DNA of 64,000 bases from DASQHW01 sp038238245 (GCA_038238245.1 JBBRXX010000003.1:1-64000); one strand, 5' to 3'; shown: positions 33,601-41,564, numbered from the stretch's first letter. Notes: generated by a model from the sequence alone, not told the origin. Numbers and translations are program-made.

Positions 33601-35165
33601 CGCGCGTCGCATGGCGGCGCATCCAACGACGACGTAGCTTTCGCGCCGTGCGCAGCTGGCACAAGCACTGGACCGACATCGAGCTGTCGGTCCTCACGCG
33701 GTTCGGGCTGGCGAACCTCGTCGGCGCGTCGTTGTCGTTCTACGCAGGCTCACTTGTCGAAACGAGCCGGTCGGGACCGGGCCACACTCAACGCGACTTC
33801 GTCGTGTTCCTCGCGTACGTCGCGGTCATGTTCCCGATCGGTGGCGCCATCGCGCACCGCGACGTACACGGTGTGACCGCCTGGCGCTTCCGCGGCGCCG
33901 CGCTCGGTCCGCAGAAGCGGCGCACGTTGCTGCGTTTGCCGCTCCGCCAGGCCTGCTGGGGATTGCTGTTCTGGATCGGCGCGGCGGCGTTGTTCGGGTT
34001 GCTGCCCGTCGTGCTCGACGGCCAATCCTTCGTGTACAGCTTGCGCGTGGCGGGGTCGATCGTGCTCGGTGGCCTGACTACCGCGGGGGTCACGTTCTTG
34101 CTGCTCGAGCGCGCGATGCGCCCGGTATTCAGAGAGCTGTTCGCAACGGACGCGCCCGACGGTACGAGGACGCTGGGAATCCGCACTCGGCTGCTCGTGT
34201 CGTGGGCTCTCGGCGCGGCGATCCCGCTGCTGATCATCGCGTTGAGCTACGTGGGCCGGCGCTCGGAGGACGCGCCGAACCATGTGGCGATCTGGGCGTT
34301 GGTGGGGATCGGCATCGCAGTGGGTGCAGTGGTCATCACCACCGCGGCCCGCTCGATCAGCGAGCCATTGGATGAGATTCGCACCGCCCTCGCGCGGGTG
34401 CAGTGCGACGAGCTCGATGTCGACGTCCCGGTCGACGACGGCGGCGAAGTCGGCCAACTCCAGGCCGGCTTCAACCGGATGGTCGCCGGTCTGCGCGACC
34501 GGCGTGCGCTGGAGGACCTGTTCGGCCGCCACGTCGGCACCGAGGTCGCCAGTCTGGCCCGCGAGCAGGGCGTGCATCTCGGTGGCGAGCGCCGCGAAGC
34601 GAGCGTCGTGTTCGTCGACCTCGTCGGTTCGAGCCGCCTCGCGCAATCACGACCGGCCGATGCCGTCGTCGGCCTGTTGAACACGTTCTTCGGGACAGTC
34701 GTCGAGCGCATCGAGCAGGAAGGTGGATGGGTCAACAAGTTCGAGGGCGACGCGGCGTTGTGCGTGTTCGGCGCACCCGCGGACCAGCCGGACCATGCCA
34801 CTCGCGCGTTGCGTGCGGCACGCACCCTCCGGCGCGACCTTCTCGCCCTCTCGCTGACCCATCCCGAGCTCGTGGCCGGGATCGGCGTCTCCGCCGGCGA
34901 CGTCGCCGCGGGCAACGTCGGCGCCGCGCAGCGCTACGAGTACACCCTGATCGGCGACCCCGTGAACGAAGCCTCACGCCTGACCGAAGCGGCAAAGGCG
35001 CGCCCCGGCGGTGTGCTCGCGAGCGAAGAGGCCGTTGCCCGCGCATCTTCGGAGGAGCGCAAGCGCTGGGTCGTCGCCGACGAGCTCGCGTTGCGCGGGC
35101 GCAGCCAGCCGACGCTGGCATACGAGCCCCGGATACAAAGCACCGTCACGACCACGGTGACGTGA
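33597..35165 (+). CDS. Membrane-bound class III adenylate/guanylate cyclase with HAMP
   Basis: The 522-residue protein has about six N-terminal membrane helices (residues 30-240, e.g. GLANLVGASLSFYAGSLVET). A HAMP segment follows (SISEPLDEIRTALARVQCDE, GEVGQLQAGFNRMVAGLRDR). The C-terminal cyclase has metal Asp in VVFVDLVGSSRLAQ and FEGDAALCVFG, and the purine/transition-state site in YTLIGDPVNEASRLTEAAK. The signature matches actinobacterial Rv1318c-1320c/Rv3645-type cyclases that make cAMP. GTG 33597 overlaps the KamB-like stop; GTG 33648 is a possible alternative. It is the third member of the 4-bp-overlap chain from rsmI. Confidence 0.85.
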   Translation: MTRVAWRRIQRRRSFRAVRSWHKHWTDIELSVLTRFGLANLVGASLSFYAGSLVETSRSGPGHTQRDFVVFLAYVAVMFPIGGAIAHRDVHGVTAWRFRGAALGPQKRRTLLRLPLRQACWGLLFWIGAAALFGLLPVVLDGQSFVYSLRVAGSIVLGGLTTAGVTFLLLERAMRPVFRELFATDAPDGTRTLGIRTRLLVSWALGAAIPLLIIALSYVGRRSEDAPNHVAIWALVGIGIAVGAVVITTAARSISEPLDEIRTALARVQCDELDVDVPVDDGGEVGQLQAGFNRMVAGLRDRRALEDLFGRHVGTEVASLAREQGVHLGGERREASVVFVDLVGSSRLAQSRPADAVVGLLNTFFGTVVERIEQEGGWVNKFEGDAALCVFGAPADQPDHATRALRAARTLRRDLLALSLTHPELVAGIGVSAGDVAAGNVGAAQRYEYTLIGDPVNEASRLTEAAKARPGGVLASEEAVARASSEERKRWVVADELALRGRSQPTLAYEPRIQSTVTTTVT

Positions 35166-35198
35166 TCTAGGGTCGCTCCCGCTTCGAGGGGGTGCGAC

Positions 35199-35354
35199 AT
35201 GGCGATTGCCGAAGAGGTTCGTGACGCGTTGTTCGAGCGCATCGCGTACCACGCGGTCAGTGCCGACGTCGACGAGGTGTTGACGCTCGCCAAGGCGTAC
35301 AACTTCCTCATCGACGAGGACGACGACGACGAGGATGACGACGACGACGAATAG
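35199..35354 (+). CDS. 51-residue acidic microprotein
   Basis: A short gene with a strong AGGGGG site 7 nt before ATG 35199 encodes MAIAEEVRDALFERIAYHAV, then a helical segment VDEVLTLAKAYNFL and a tail of 11 Asp/Glu (residues 39-51). The N-terminal helix-rich part and the spacing between the cyclase and ABC-F genes support real coding, and the third-codon GC bias is that of its neighbours. It is too small for a catalytic domain. It may bind a basic partner such as an RNA-bound protein, but there is no direct evidence. The ABC-F gene starts 15 bp downstream. Confidence 0.6.
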   Translation: MAIAEEVRDALFERIAYHAVSADVDEVLTLAKAYNFLIDEDDDDEDDDDDE

Positions 35355-35369
35355 TCGCCGGGACGCCGC

Positions 35370-36971
35370 ATGGCGATCCAGCTGAATCAGGTCGGTTACG
35401 CATACCCCGGCGGCGACGCGCTCTTCGAGAACGTCTCCCTGCGGGTGGCGAGCGGCGATTGTGTCGGGCTGGTCGGACCGAACGGTGTCGGGAAGTCCAC
35501 GATCTTGCGTCTCGTCGCCCGCGAGTTGGAGCCGACCTCGGGCACAGTGCACGTCGACGGAAACTTCGGCGTGCTGCCGCAGGACCTCGGACGCGTCGAG
35601 GATCGCACGACGGTGCGTGACCTGCTCGTCGGGTTGTCGTCACCGCGCCTTCGGGAGATCGGCGAGGCACTCGCAGCCGCGGAACGCAGGCACGAGCGGG
35701 AGGGTTCCGACGCGTCGGGCCTCGCGCTCGCGGAGGTGGTGGCGCGCTGGGCGGAGGCCGGGGGTTACCGGGAGGAGCAACACTGGACGAGCTGTACCGA
35801 GCGGGTTCTGCGCCAGCCGTTCGCCGTCGCGGAGTACCGGCTGCTCTCCGAGCTCTCCGGTGGGGAGCGCAAGCGGCTCGCGCTCGAGGTGCTGCTCGAC
35901 TCCGACATCGACACGCTGCTGCTCGACGAGCCGGACAACTTCCTCGACCTCGCCGGCAAGGAATGGCTGGAAGATCGCCTTCGTAGCGCGCGCAAAACGA
36001 TCCTGCTCGTGAGCCACGATCGCGCGCTGCTCTCGCGTGCACCGGGGAAGATCGTGACGATTGAGGCGCAGGGCGCGTGGACGCACGGCGACAACTTCGC
36101 GACGTATCACGACGCGCGCGACGCGCGGAACGCGCGTCTGGGTGATGCGGTGAGCCGGTGGCAGCAGGAGGAGCGACGCCTCTTCCGGCACTACAAGCTG
36201 ATGAAGCAGCGTGCCGCGCTGAACGATAGCAACCAGGGCCAGGCGAATGCGGCGGAGTCGCGGTGGCAGCGCTGGGTGCAGGCGGGACCGCCTCCGGAGC
36301 CGCCCAACACGCGCGGTGTGACGATGAGATTGCGCGGTGGCCGTTCGGGCAAGCGTGTGCTGGAGTGCACGCGGCTCGAGATCTCGGGCCTGACCGAGCC
36401 GTTCGACCTCGAGGTCTGGTTCGGGGAACGCATTGCGGTGCTCGGACCGAACGGCACCGGCAAGTCGCATTTCATGCGGCTGCTCGGCGGGGCGGCGATC
36501 GAGCACGCGGGTGCGTGGAAGCTCGGTGCCGAGGTACGTCCGGCGCTGTTCCATCAGACGAACGAGCCGGAAGGCTTCGCGGGCAGAACGCCGGTCGAGA
36601 TCCTCGAGCGGTACGTGACGAAGCCGGCCGTGCTGGCCGGGCTCGCCCGGTATGGCATTCGTCAGTGCGCCGACTTGCCGTTCGACATTCTTTCGGGCGG
36701 CCAGCGCGCGCGGGTGCAGATCCTCGCGCTCGAGCTCGAACGGGCGAACCTGCTGCTGCTCGACGAGCCGACCGACAATCTCGACCTCGACTCTGCCGAA
36801 GCGCTGCAGGATGCGCTCGAGCAGTTCGAGGGCACGCTGCTCGCGGTCACCCACGACCGTTGGTTCATGAAGGGCTTCGATCGCTTCGTCGTGTTTCGAT
36901 ACGACTGCACGGTCACCGAAGCGGCGGATCTGGGCGGCGCGCTCGAGTTGATGGCGGCCGATAGGGCGTGA
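35370..36971 (+). CDS. ABC-F subfamily ATPase (ribosome-associated)
   Basis: This 533-residue soluble protein has two nucleotide-binding domains and no membrane region. NBD1 has Walker A GPNGVGKST (about residues 36-44), signature LSGGERKRLALEVLL and Walker B LLLDEPDNFLD. NBD2 has GPNGTGKSH, LSGGQRARVQILALEL and LLLDEPTDNLDLDS. A linker with a charged helical hairpin (about residues 245-285) corresponds to the P-site tRNA interaction motif of ABC-F proteins, which act on the ribosomal E site (EttA-like) or protect against ribosome-targeting antibiotics. It lies 15 bp after the acidic microprotein and downstream of the decoding-site methyltransferases. Confidence 0.85.
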   Translation: MAIQLNQVGYAYPGGDALFENVSLRVASGDCVGLVGPNGVGKSTILRLVARELEPTSGTVHVDGNFGVLPQDLGRVEDRTTVRDLLVGLSSPRLREIGEALAAAERRHEREGSDASGLALAEVVARWAEAGGYREEQHWTSCTERVLRQPFAVAEYRLLSELSGGERKRLALEVLLDSDIDTLLLDEPDNFLDLAGKEWLEDRLRSARKTILLVSHDRALLSRAPGKIVTIEAQGAWTHGDNFATYHDARDARNARLGDAVSRWQQEERRLFRHYKLMKQRAALNDSNQGQANAAESRWQRWVQAGPPPEPPNTRGVTMRLRGGRSGKRVLECTRLEISGLTEPFDLEVWFGERIAVLGPNGTGKSHFMRLLGGAAIEHAGAWKLGAEVRPALFHQTNEPEGFAGRTPVEILERYVTKPAVLAGLARYGIRQCADLPFDILSGGQRARVQILALELERANLLLLDEPTDNLDLDSAEALQDALEQFEGTLLAVTHDRWFMKGFDRFVVFRYDCTVTEAADLGGALELMAADRA

Positions 36972-37010
36972 TCGTCGGCGACGCGAACGGGTGCGATCAG
37001 CGCTCGCCGG

Positions 37011-37595
37011 TCACGACTTCGCCGGCATGGTCTGCGCGCACACGATCTGGCGGAGCTCGTCAACGGCGCGGCGAAGCTCGTCGACCTTGGCTTCGACCCG
37101 GGCGACGCCGCCCACCGACACCGAGGCCGGCACCGGATCGGTGTCGACGTGCAGCTTGAGCTGGTCGTAGCAACGTCGCAGCATGCGAGCCGTGTCGCGC
37201 TCCTCGGCGATGTAGCGACCGAGCAGCTCGCCGGTCTGGATGTCGATGGTGTGATCCTTGAAGATGCCGTCGAAGATGTCGGGCTGATCGCCAGTGTCGA
37301 GGCGGTGGAGCTTCAGCGCCTTCATCTTCTCGAGGTCCGACCGGTTCGACGTCACCACTTCCGTCGTCTTCTCCAGGCTCGCGTCCTCCTTGGCTCGGAC
37401 CTGGTACCCGAGCTCGTTGATCCGCCGGGAGAAGCTCATCGCGTGCTCGCCTTCGCGTGCCGCCACGGTGCGCAACACGTTGCGGACGTCGTCACTCGTG
37501 GTCACCTCGGCCCACGCGCAGAGATACGTGTGGGCGCGGGACTCGGCGAGCGCGATCGCGTTCAACAGACCGAGGTAGCGGGGCTTGTCCGACAT
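37011..37595 (-). CDS. Ferritin-like (rubrerythrin-like) diiron protein
   Basis: The 194-residue four-helix-bundle-like protein has metal-ligand candidates E18 (NAIALAESRAH), E48/H51 in AAREGEHAMSF, and later E and H/D in GRYIAEERDTARML. The C-terminal 45 residues (VGGVARVEAKVDELRRAVDE) are a coiled coil. The ATG at 37595 has AAAGGA upstream and gives a family-length product; the longer open frame is not needed. Rubrerythrin-like proteins reduce peroxide or store iron. It is divergent from another diiron protein, with 119 bp between starts. Confidence 0.7.
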   Translation of the reverse strand: MSDKPRYLGLLNAIALAESRAHTYLCAWAEVTTSDDVRNVLRTVAAREGEHAMSFSRRINELGYQVRAKEDASLEKTTEVVTSNRSDLEKMKALKLHRLDTGDQPDIFDGIFKDHTIDIQTGELLGRYIAEERDTARMLRRCYDQLKLHVDTDPVPASVSVGGVARVEAKVDELRRAVDELRQIVCAQTMPAKS

Positions 37596-37714
37596 ATGGG
37601 GTCCTTTGGTCGAGGCGCAGTCCCATCCTCCTCCGCCCGCGTGCGGGCCGCAATCCGCACGCTTAGGCTGACGCCGCGCGTGCGTGACCAGCGCGCCGCG
37701 GGGAGGCAATCGAC

Positions 37715-38827
37715 ATGGTGCATGCCACCGAGCACGAGCCGGCGACGCAGCACGACGAGACCGGACAGACGATCGACGAGACGACCCATTCGTGGGGACT
37801 CCCCGCGGCCGGTTCGACGATCTTCGACTTCGACTACACGAGCGGTCGCGACTCGTTGCTCCGGCTCTACGACAAGGGCACGCGCCGCCAATGGGTCGCG
37901 TCCGACCGGATCGATTGGGACGTCGACGTCAACTTCGAGAACCCCCTGGGCGTCGGCGATGAGAGCGTCATGCTCGCGGGGACGACGTTCTGGGAGAAGA
38001 TGAACGAGCGCGAGCGGGGCGAGGTCCGCCGCCACCAGGTCGCGTGGCAGTTCTCGCAGTTCCTGCACGGCGAGCAGGGCGCGCTGATGTGCGCGTCGAA
38101 GATCGTGAACACGGTGCCCACGATCGACGCGAAGTTCTACGCAGCCACGCAGGTGATCGACGAGGCTCGCCACGTCGAAGTGTTCGGCCGCTATCTGCAC
38201 GAGAAGCTGGATCTGGCCTATCCGCTGAACAGCAACCTGCAGTCACTCCTCAACGATGCGCTCACCGACAGTCGTTGGGACATGACCTATCTCGCGATGC
38301 AGGTGCTCATCGAGGGGCTCGCCCTCGCTGCTTTCAGCCTGATCCGCAACAACGCCACGGACCCGCTTGCGCGTTCCATTAACGCGTACGTCATGCAGGA
38401 CGAGGCTCGTCACGTAATGTTTGGACGCCTCGCGTTGCGTGACTTCTATCCGCAGCTCACCCAGGCCGAGCGCGACGAACGCGAGGAGTTCTGCGTCGAC
38501 GCCTGCTACCGCATGCGCGATCGGTTCCTCGGTGAAGAGGTCTGGGCGCGACTCGGCTTGCCCGTGGACGAGATCGTCGACATCGTGAAGCATGCCGAGC
38601 TCCAGATCATGTTCCGCGGCTTCCTGTTCACGCGCATCGTCCCGGTACTGCGTGACATCGGACTCTGGGGGCCACGTATCCGCGCCGCGTTCGAGGACAT
38701 GGGCGTGCTCGGTTTCGCCGAGGCGGACATCGAACAATTGGTTTCCGAGGACGAAGCATTCGCCGATGACCTCGACCGCGGGCGACTGCAGTCGGTGCAC
38801 GCGGTGGCCGACACCGCGAACAGCTGA
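37715..38827 (+). CDS. Ferritin-superfamily diiron protein (AurF/RNR R2-like)
   Basis: The 370-residue protein has a complete carboxylate-bridged diiron site: E120 (FLHGEQGAL), E150xxH153 (DEARHVEVF), E200 (IEGLALAAF) and E230xxH233 (DEARHVMFG). The two DEARH motifs separated by 80 residues are typical of AurF-type N-oxygenases and of R2-like ligand-binding oxidases. The C-terminal 120 residues form extra helices including a MFRGFLFTRIVPVLRDIG segment that could contact lipid or partner. An oxygen-activating monooxygenase, fatty-acid desaturase-like or N-oxygenase role is likely. Divergent from the rubrerythrin-like gene. Confidence 0.8.
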   Translation: MVHATEHEPATQHDETGQTIDETTHSWGLPAAGSTIFDFDYTSGRDSLLRLYDKGTRRQWVASDRIDWDVDVNFENPLGVGDESVMLAGTTFWEKMNERERGEVRRHQVAWQFSQFLHGEQGALMCASKIVNTVPTIDAKFYAATQVIDEARHVEVFGRYLHEKLDLAYPLNSNLQSLLNDALTDSRWDMTYLAMQVLIEGLALAAFSLIRNNATDPLARSINAYVMQDEARHVMFGRLALRDFYPQLTQAERDEREEFCVDACYRMRDRFLGEEVWARLGLPVDEIVDIVKHAELQIMFRGFLFTRIVPVLRDIGLWGPRIRAAFEDMGVLGFAEADIEQLVSEDEAFADDLDRGRLQSVHAVADTANS

Positions 38828-38861
38828 GTGTCGAGGCGTTGCCCTACACTGTCTCGGCCCA

Positions 38862-38934
38862 GCGCTCGTAGCTCAATGGATAGAGCATCTGACTACGGAT
38901 CAGAAGGTTGGGGGTTCGAGTCCCTCCGAGCGCG
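38862..38934 (+). tRNA. tRNA-Arg(ACG)
   Basis: The acceptor GCGCTCG pairs with CGAGCGC and the D stem is GCTC/GAGC. The anticodon stem TCTGA/TCAGA holds loop CTACGGA (anticodon ACG). The T arm has one G-T pair. The fold is canonical; CCA is not encoded. It lies 34 bp after the AurF-like gene. The 275 bp that follow it up to 39210 contain no gene I can support. Confidence 0.95.
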
Positions 38935-39209
38935 CGACGCGTCCAGACTGGTTCGAGATCGTTGAGCGGCGTCTCCCGGGAGCGGTCGGTGTTCGGCTTC
39001 CCCGCTCCGGGCGACCCGTAGTGGGACGAGCAGACCTGGCCCGCGCCCGCCAGCGGGTGTCCTCTACCGCCGGGAGTGCGCGCCGTTTGACAGCGACCTC
39101 CAGGTGAACCGTCGGTCGTCGTCGTGCGATGAGTTTGGCTGCGCGCAACCGTCCAACTGGTCGTGAGTGTCCGCGAGGGGCGCCGGGGCTGCAGCAGGAG
39201 GAGCGCACC

Positions 39210-40031
39210 ATGAACTCGATGGCACGCCGGATGTTCGAGCTCGTCGAGCCGATCGGTGTCATCCCTTACTCAGCTGACGAACCCAACGAAGCGATGTTCG
39301 CCCTCGGGTTCACCAACTACTGGGACACCTACTTCGCCGGACGGGCGGCGCCCCTGGGCCGCGCCACCGCGGAGGTAGTGGACGCGCTCTTCTACAACTT
39401 CGCTCCCGGTGAGGTGGCCCGACACATTCCGAAGGTGTGGCGCACCACCACACCGGAAGCGGCGATCCCCGCTCGCCAGGCGGGCTGCGTGAAGGCATTG
39501 CGACGGATCCTCGGCGATCACGTCGACTCTCCCGGCTTCGCCCGCGCCGCTGAACTGTTGACCAAGGCCGCGACCAGCGCACCGTTCGAGGGCCGGCCGA
39601 TGTACGCCGCACTGCGCGCGATCCCGATCCCCAATGACGTGGTGGCCCGCCTGTTCCATGCCGCTTCCTTGCTGCGCGAGCACCGTGGCGACGGACACAT
39701 CGCAGCCCTGATGATTGAGGGTGTCGGCGGCCTCGAGGCGCACGTCCTGTTGGCCCTCGACATGGACATGCCCGCGGAGAAGTTCGGACGCATCCACCAC
39801 CTCCCGGCAGCGCAGCTCGCCGCCGTAATCGACGGAATGCGCGATCGCGGCCTGATCGGCGATGACGGTTGGCTCAGCGAACAGGGTCGCGCTGTCAAAC
39901 GACGGGTCGAGGCGCTCACCGACGACCTCGCGGCGAAGCCCTACGAAAGCCTCGAGCCGGGCGAGCTCGACGAGCTCATGGCCACGCTCGAGCCGCTCGC
40001 CGCGCTGCTCCTCGCCGCCCAGGACGGGTAG
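39210..40031 (+). CDS. SCO6745-family protein
   Basis: The 273-residue protein starts MNSMARRMFELVEPIGVIPY after a GGAGGA site 7 nt upstream of ATG 39210. It contains EPNEAMFALGFTNYWDTYFA, AAPLGRATAEVVDALFYNFA, REHRGDGHIAAL and a C-terminal winged-helix-like part (LAAVIDGMRDRGLIGDDGWL, GRAVKRRVEALTD). These are the hallmarks of the SCO6745 family, common in actinobacteria, where a Rv-type helical domain is joined to a MarR-like wHTH tail. Function unknown; a regulatory or ligand-sensing role is usually suggested. It is the last ordinary gene before the tRNA-array region. Confidence 0.8.
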   Translation: MNSMARRMFELVEPIGVIPYSADEPNEAMFALGFTNYWDTYFAGRAAPLGRATAEVVDALFYNFAPGEVARHIPKVWRTTTPEAAIPARQAGCVKALRRILGDHVDSPGFARAAELLTKAATSAPFEGRPMYAALRAIPIPNDVVARLFHAASLLREHRGDGHIAALMIEGVGGLEAHVLLALDMDMPAEKFGRIHHLPAAQLAAVIDGMRDRGLIGDDGWLSEQGRAVKRRVEALTDDLAAKPYESLEPGELDELMATLEPLAALLLAAQDG

Positions 40032-40474
40032 CCGCAGCAGCGACAGTTGTGTTCGCGGCATTGTCGAGAGGCCGCCCGCAACATCTCGAAGACTGATGCG
40101 CGACATGCGGGTCGAGGCGCGATAACCGTTTGACACGTTGCGCGCGTTCCCGCATCATCGTCGTTCTATGGCACGCATATTCACCACCGAAAGATTGCTG
40201 CGGGGACAATCCCCGAGCTTCGGCGAGCGCGCGTGCTTCTTCGATCGCTGGCTCGCATACGCGAGCCGATCGAAGCTCTCGTAGGGCGAGCGTTCTCGCA
40301 CCAGCGTCGTTGCGGCTTCTGCCTTGCGCGCACCGCGTCGTGCGCGTATTCCATCCATGGGCTCGAGCCACGGTGGCGCCGCGGTCTCCAACACCGACGG
40401 CAGGGGGTTCGACACCTTCCGAGCCTGCTCAGGGACGGTCCCGGACACCAGCACCTTGACAACTGCACACACAT
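40032..40474. other. Noncoding structured region upstream of the tRNA array
   Basis: Over 440 bp I see no supportable gene. A TTGACA (40130-40135) could be a -35 box. A small hairpin CGGGG/CCCCG (40201-40215) and a larger one follow: 7-bp stem GGCTCGC/GCGAGCC extended by TTCGATC/GATCGAA across a 3-nt bulge, 40240-40274. A second TTGACA at 40456-40461 sits 13 bp before the first tRNA and may be a relic promoter element. Open frames antisense to the tRNAs here are artefacts. Confidence 0.5.
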
Positions 40475-40548
40475 GCTGTCGTAGCTCAACTGGTTCGAGC
40501 GCCGGCCCGTCAAGCCGGAGGATGCGGGTTCGAGTCCCGTCGACGGCG
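40475..40548 (+). tRNA. tRNA-Asp(GUC)-like, with C at position 33
   Basis: A complete 74-nt cloverleaf: acceptor GCTGTCG/CGACGGC (one T-G pair), D stem GCTC/GAGC, anticodon stem CCGGC/GCCGG with loop CCGTCAA, variable AGGAT, T arm GCGGG-TTCGAGT-CCCGT, discriminator G. The anticodon is GTC (Asp). The near-universal U33 is replaced by C, which is rare and often seen in array- or phage-borne tRNAs. Confidence 0.75.
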
Positions 40549-40553
40549 CGCTC

Positions 40554-40629
40554 GTCGACGTCGCCGAATGGAAAAGGTGCCGGCCTACGAAGCCGGAGGT
40601 TGCAGGTTCGACCCCTGCCGTCGACGCCA
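40554..40629 (+). tRNA. tRNA-Arg(ACG)-like with encoded CCA
   Basis: The cloverleaf has acceptor GTCGACG/CGTCGAC, positions 8-9 TC instead of TA/TG, a 3-bp D stem GCC/GGT and anticodon stem CCGGC/GCCGG with loop CTACGAA (anticodon ACG). The T arm is GCAGG-TTCGACC-CCTGC with discriminator G at 40626. CCA is encoded at 40627-40629. It duplicates the decoding capacity of the standard tRNA-Arg(ACG) at 38862 but differs in most helices. It begins 5 nt after the preceding tRNA, so the two are processed from one transcript. Confidence 0.75.
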
Positions 40630-40638
40630 ATCGATCAA

Positions 40639-40712
40639 CTCGCCGTAGCTCAGCGGGACAGAGCACCGCGTTCCGAACGCGAAGGTCGCACGTTCGAATC
40701 GTGCCGGCGAGG
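40639..40712 (+). tRNA. tRNA-Arg(CCG)-like
   Basis: The cloverleaf has acceptor CTCGCCG/CGGCGAG, D stem GCTC/GAGC, anticodon stem CCGCG/CGCGA (one C-A mismatch at the outer pair) with loop TTCCGAA (anticodon CCG), variable AGGTC and T arm GCACG-TTCGAAT-CGTGC. The C1-G72 pair is unusual for tRNA-Arg. Spaced 9 nt from the previous array member. Confidence 0.75.
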
Positions 40713-40796
40713 CGCAAGCGTTCTCGGAAACGATCCGGCGAACCACTTCGGCGTTTCCTTGCTCACGAATCGGCCTGATGCGCAGACGGGGGTTCC

Positions 40797-40843
40797 TTCT
40801 GCTTCAGACAGGGTGGTTGCGGGTTCGAGTCCCGTCGTCGTTC
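40797..40843 (+). pseudogene. tRNA 3'-half fragment with UCA-type anticodon loop
   Basis: An anticodon stem-loop TTCTG-CTTCAGA-CAGGG (two G-T pairs; anticodon TCA) is followed at the correct 5-nt distance by a T arm GCGGG-TTCGAGT-CCCGT. No matching D arm or 5' acceptor strand is found upstream. It therefore looks like the 3' half of a lost fourth array member. The anticodon would read UGA. Confidence 0.4.
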
Positions 40844-40933
40844 GCGACGTACACGCTCGGCGGCTTCACCGACGCGACCTTCACCGCGATCAAGGTGATC
40901 GAGGACGGCTGCAACGCGACCTGGCCGTTCTGA
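40841..40933 (+). pseudogene. C-terminal gene stump after the tRNA array
   Basis: An open frame with no start codon reads FATYTLGGFTDATFTAIKVI, continues EDGCNATWPF and stops at TGA 40931-40933. Its composition is protein-like (alternating hydrophobic/polar, codon-biased) and unlike the surrounding tRNA sequence, so it may be the surviving end of a gene cut by the array. No family could be assigned. Confidence 0.35.
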
Positions 40934-40943
40934 GACGCGCGCG

Positions 40944-41564
40944 CTACGCGCTCGCGGTTGGACCGGCCGGGCGGTAGACGCAGATCAGCACGCCCGTCTT
41001 CGCCTGTGTCACGGAGACGAGCTCCAGCGGCCGCGCCCGGCCATCGGACGGGAAGATCGTCTTCCCGCCGCCCAGCAGGATCGGCTCGAGCATGAGCTGG
41101 TACTCGTCGACGAGATCGTGCTCGATGAGCTGGCGAGCCAGCGAGGCACTGCCCCAGATCTGCAGGCCGCCGTCACCACCACTCGTTCGCAGCGTGCGGA
41201 TCGCCTCGATCGCGTCGCCGTCGCCCCCACCGAGCAGGGTCGTGTTGTTCCACCTCGACGACGCCTCCTCCGCCGACAGCGTCCGCGAGACGACGTACTT
41301 CGGGATGGCGTTCATCTGGTCGGCGTACGGATCGCCCGCGCGCTCCGGCCAGGCGGCGGCCATGCCTTCCCACGTGCGCCGCCCGAACAGCAACGCCGCG
41401 GTGCGCCCCATGACCTCGGCGATGACAGCTCCCATCGAGTCGGGGTCGAAGAACGGCATCGACCAGCCTCCGCGCTGGAACCCGCCCTCGGTGTCCTCGT
41501 CCTTTCCGCCTGGCGCCTGCACGACGCCGTCGACGCTGATGAAGTCACTGAGGATGATTCGCAT
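40944..41564 (-). CDS. Dihydrofolate reductase-family (RibD C-terminal domain) protein
   Basis: The 206-residue protein starts MRIILSDFISVDGVVQAPGG. It has the fold marks of the RibD_C/YyaP family: LLFGRRTWEGMAAAWP, KYVVSRTLS, LQIWGSASLARQLIEHDLVD and EPILLGGGKTIFP. Members reduce pteridine- or riboflavin-like substrates with NADPH, but many are of unknown specificity. No biosynthetic partners are adjacent. Its stop is 10 bp from the end of the gene stump beyond the tRNA array. Confidence 0.8.
   Translation of the reverse strand: MRIILSDFISVDGVVQAPGGKDEDTEGGFQRGGWSMPFFDPDSMGAVIAEVMGRTAALLFGRRTWEGMAAAWPERAGDPYADQMNAIPKYVVSRTLSAEEASSRWNNTTLLGGGDGDAIEAIRTLRTSGGDGGLQIWGSASLARQLIEHDLVDEYQLMLEPILLGGGKTIFPSDGRARPLELVSVTQAKTGVLICVYRPAGPTASA

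Noticed and set aside
40130..40160. TTGACA as a definite promoter
   Set aside because: No acceptable -10 hexamer at 16-18 bp, so it is mentioned only as a possible -35 element.
40181..40717. Minus-strand open frame of 178 residues across the tRNA array
   Set aside because: It is the complement of tRNA genes and their spacers; its peptide has the repetitive look of antisense-tRNA artefacts and no protein-like composition.
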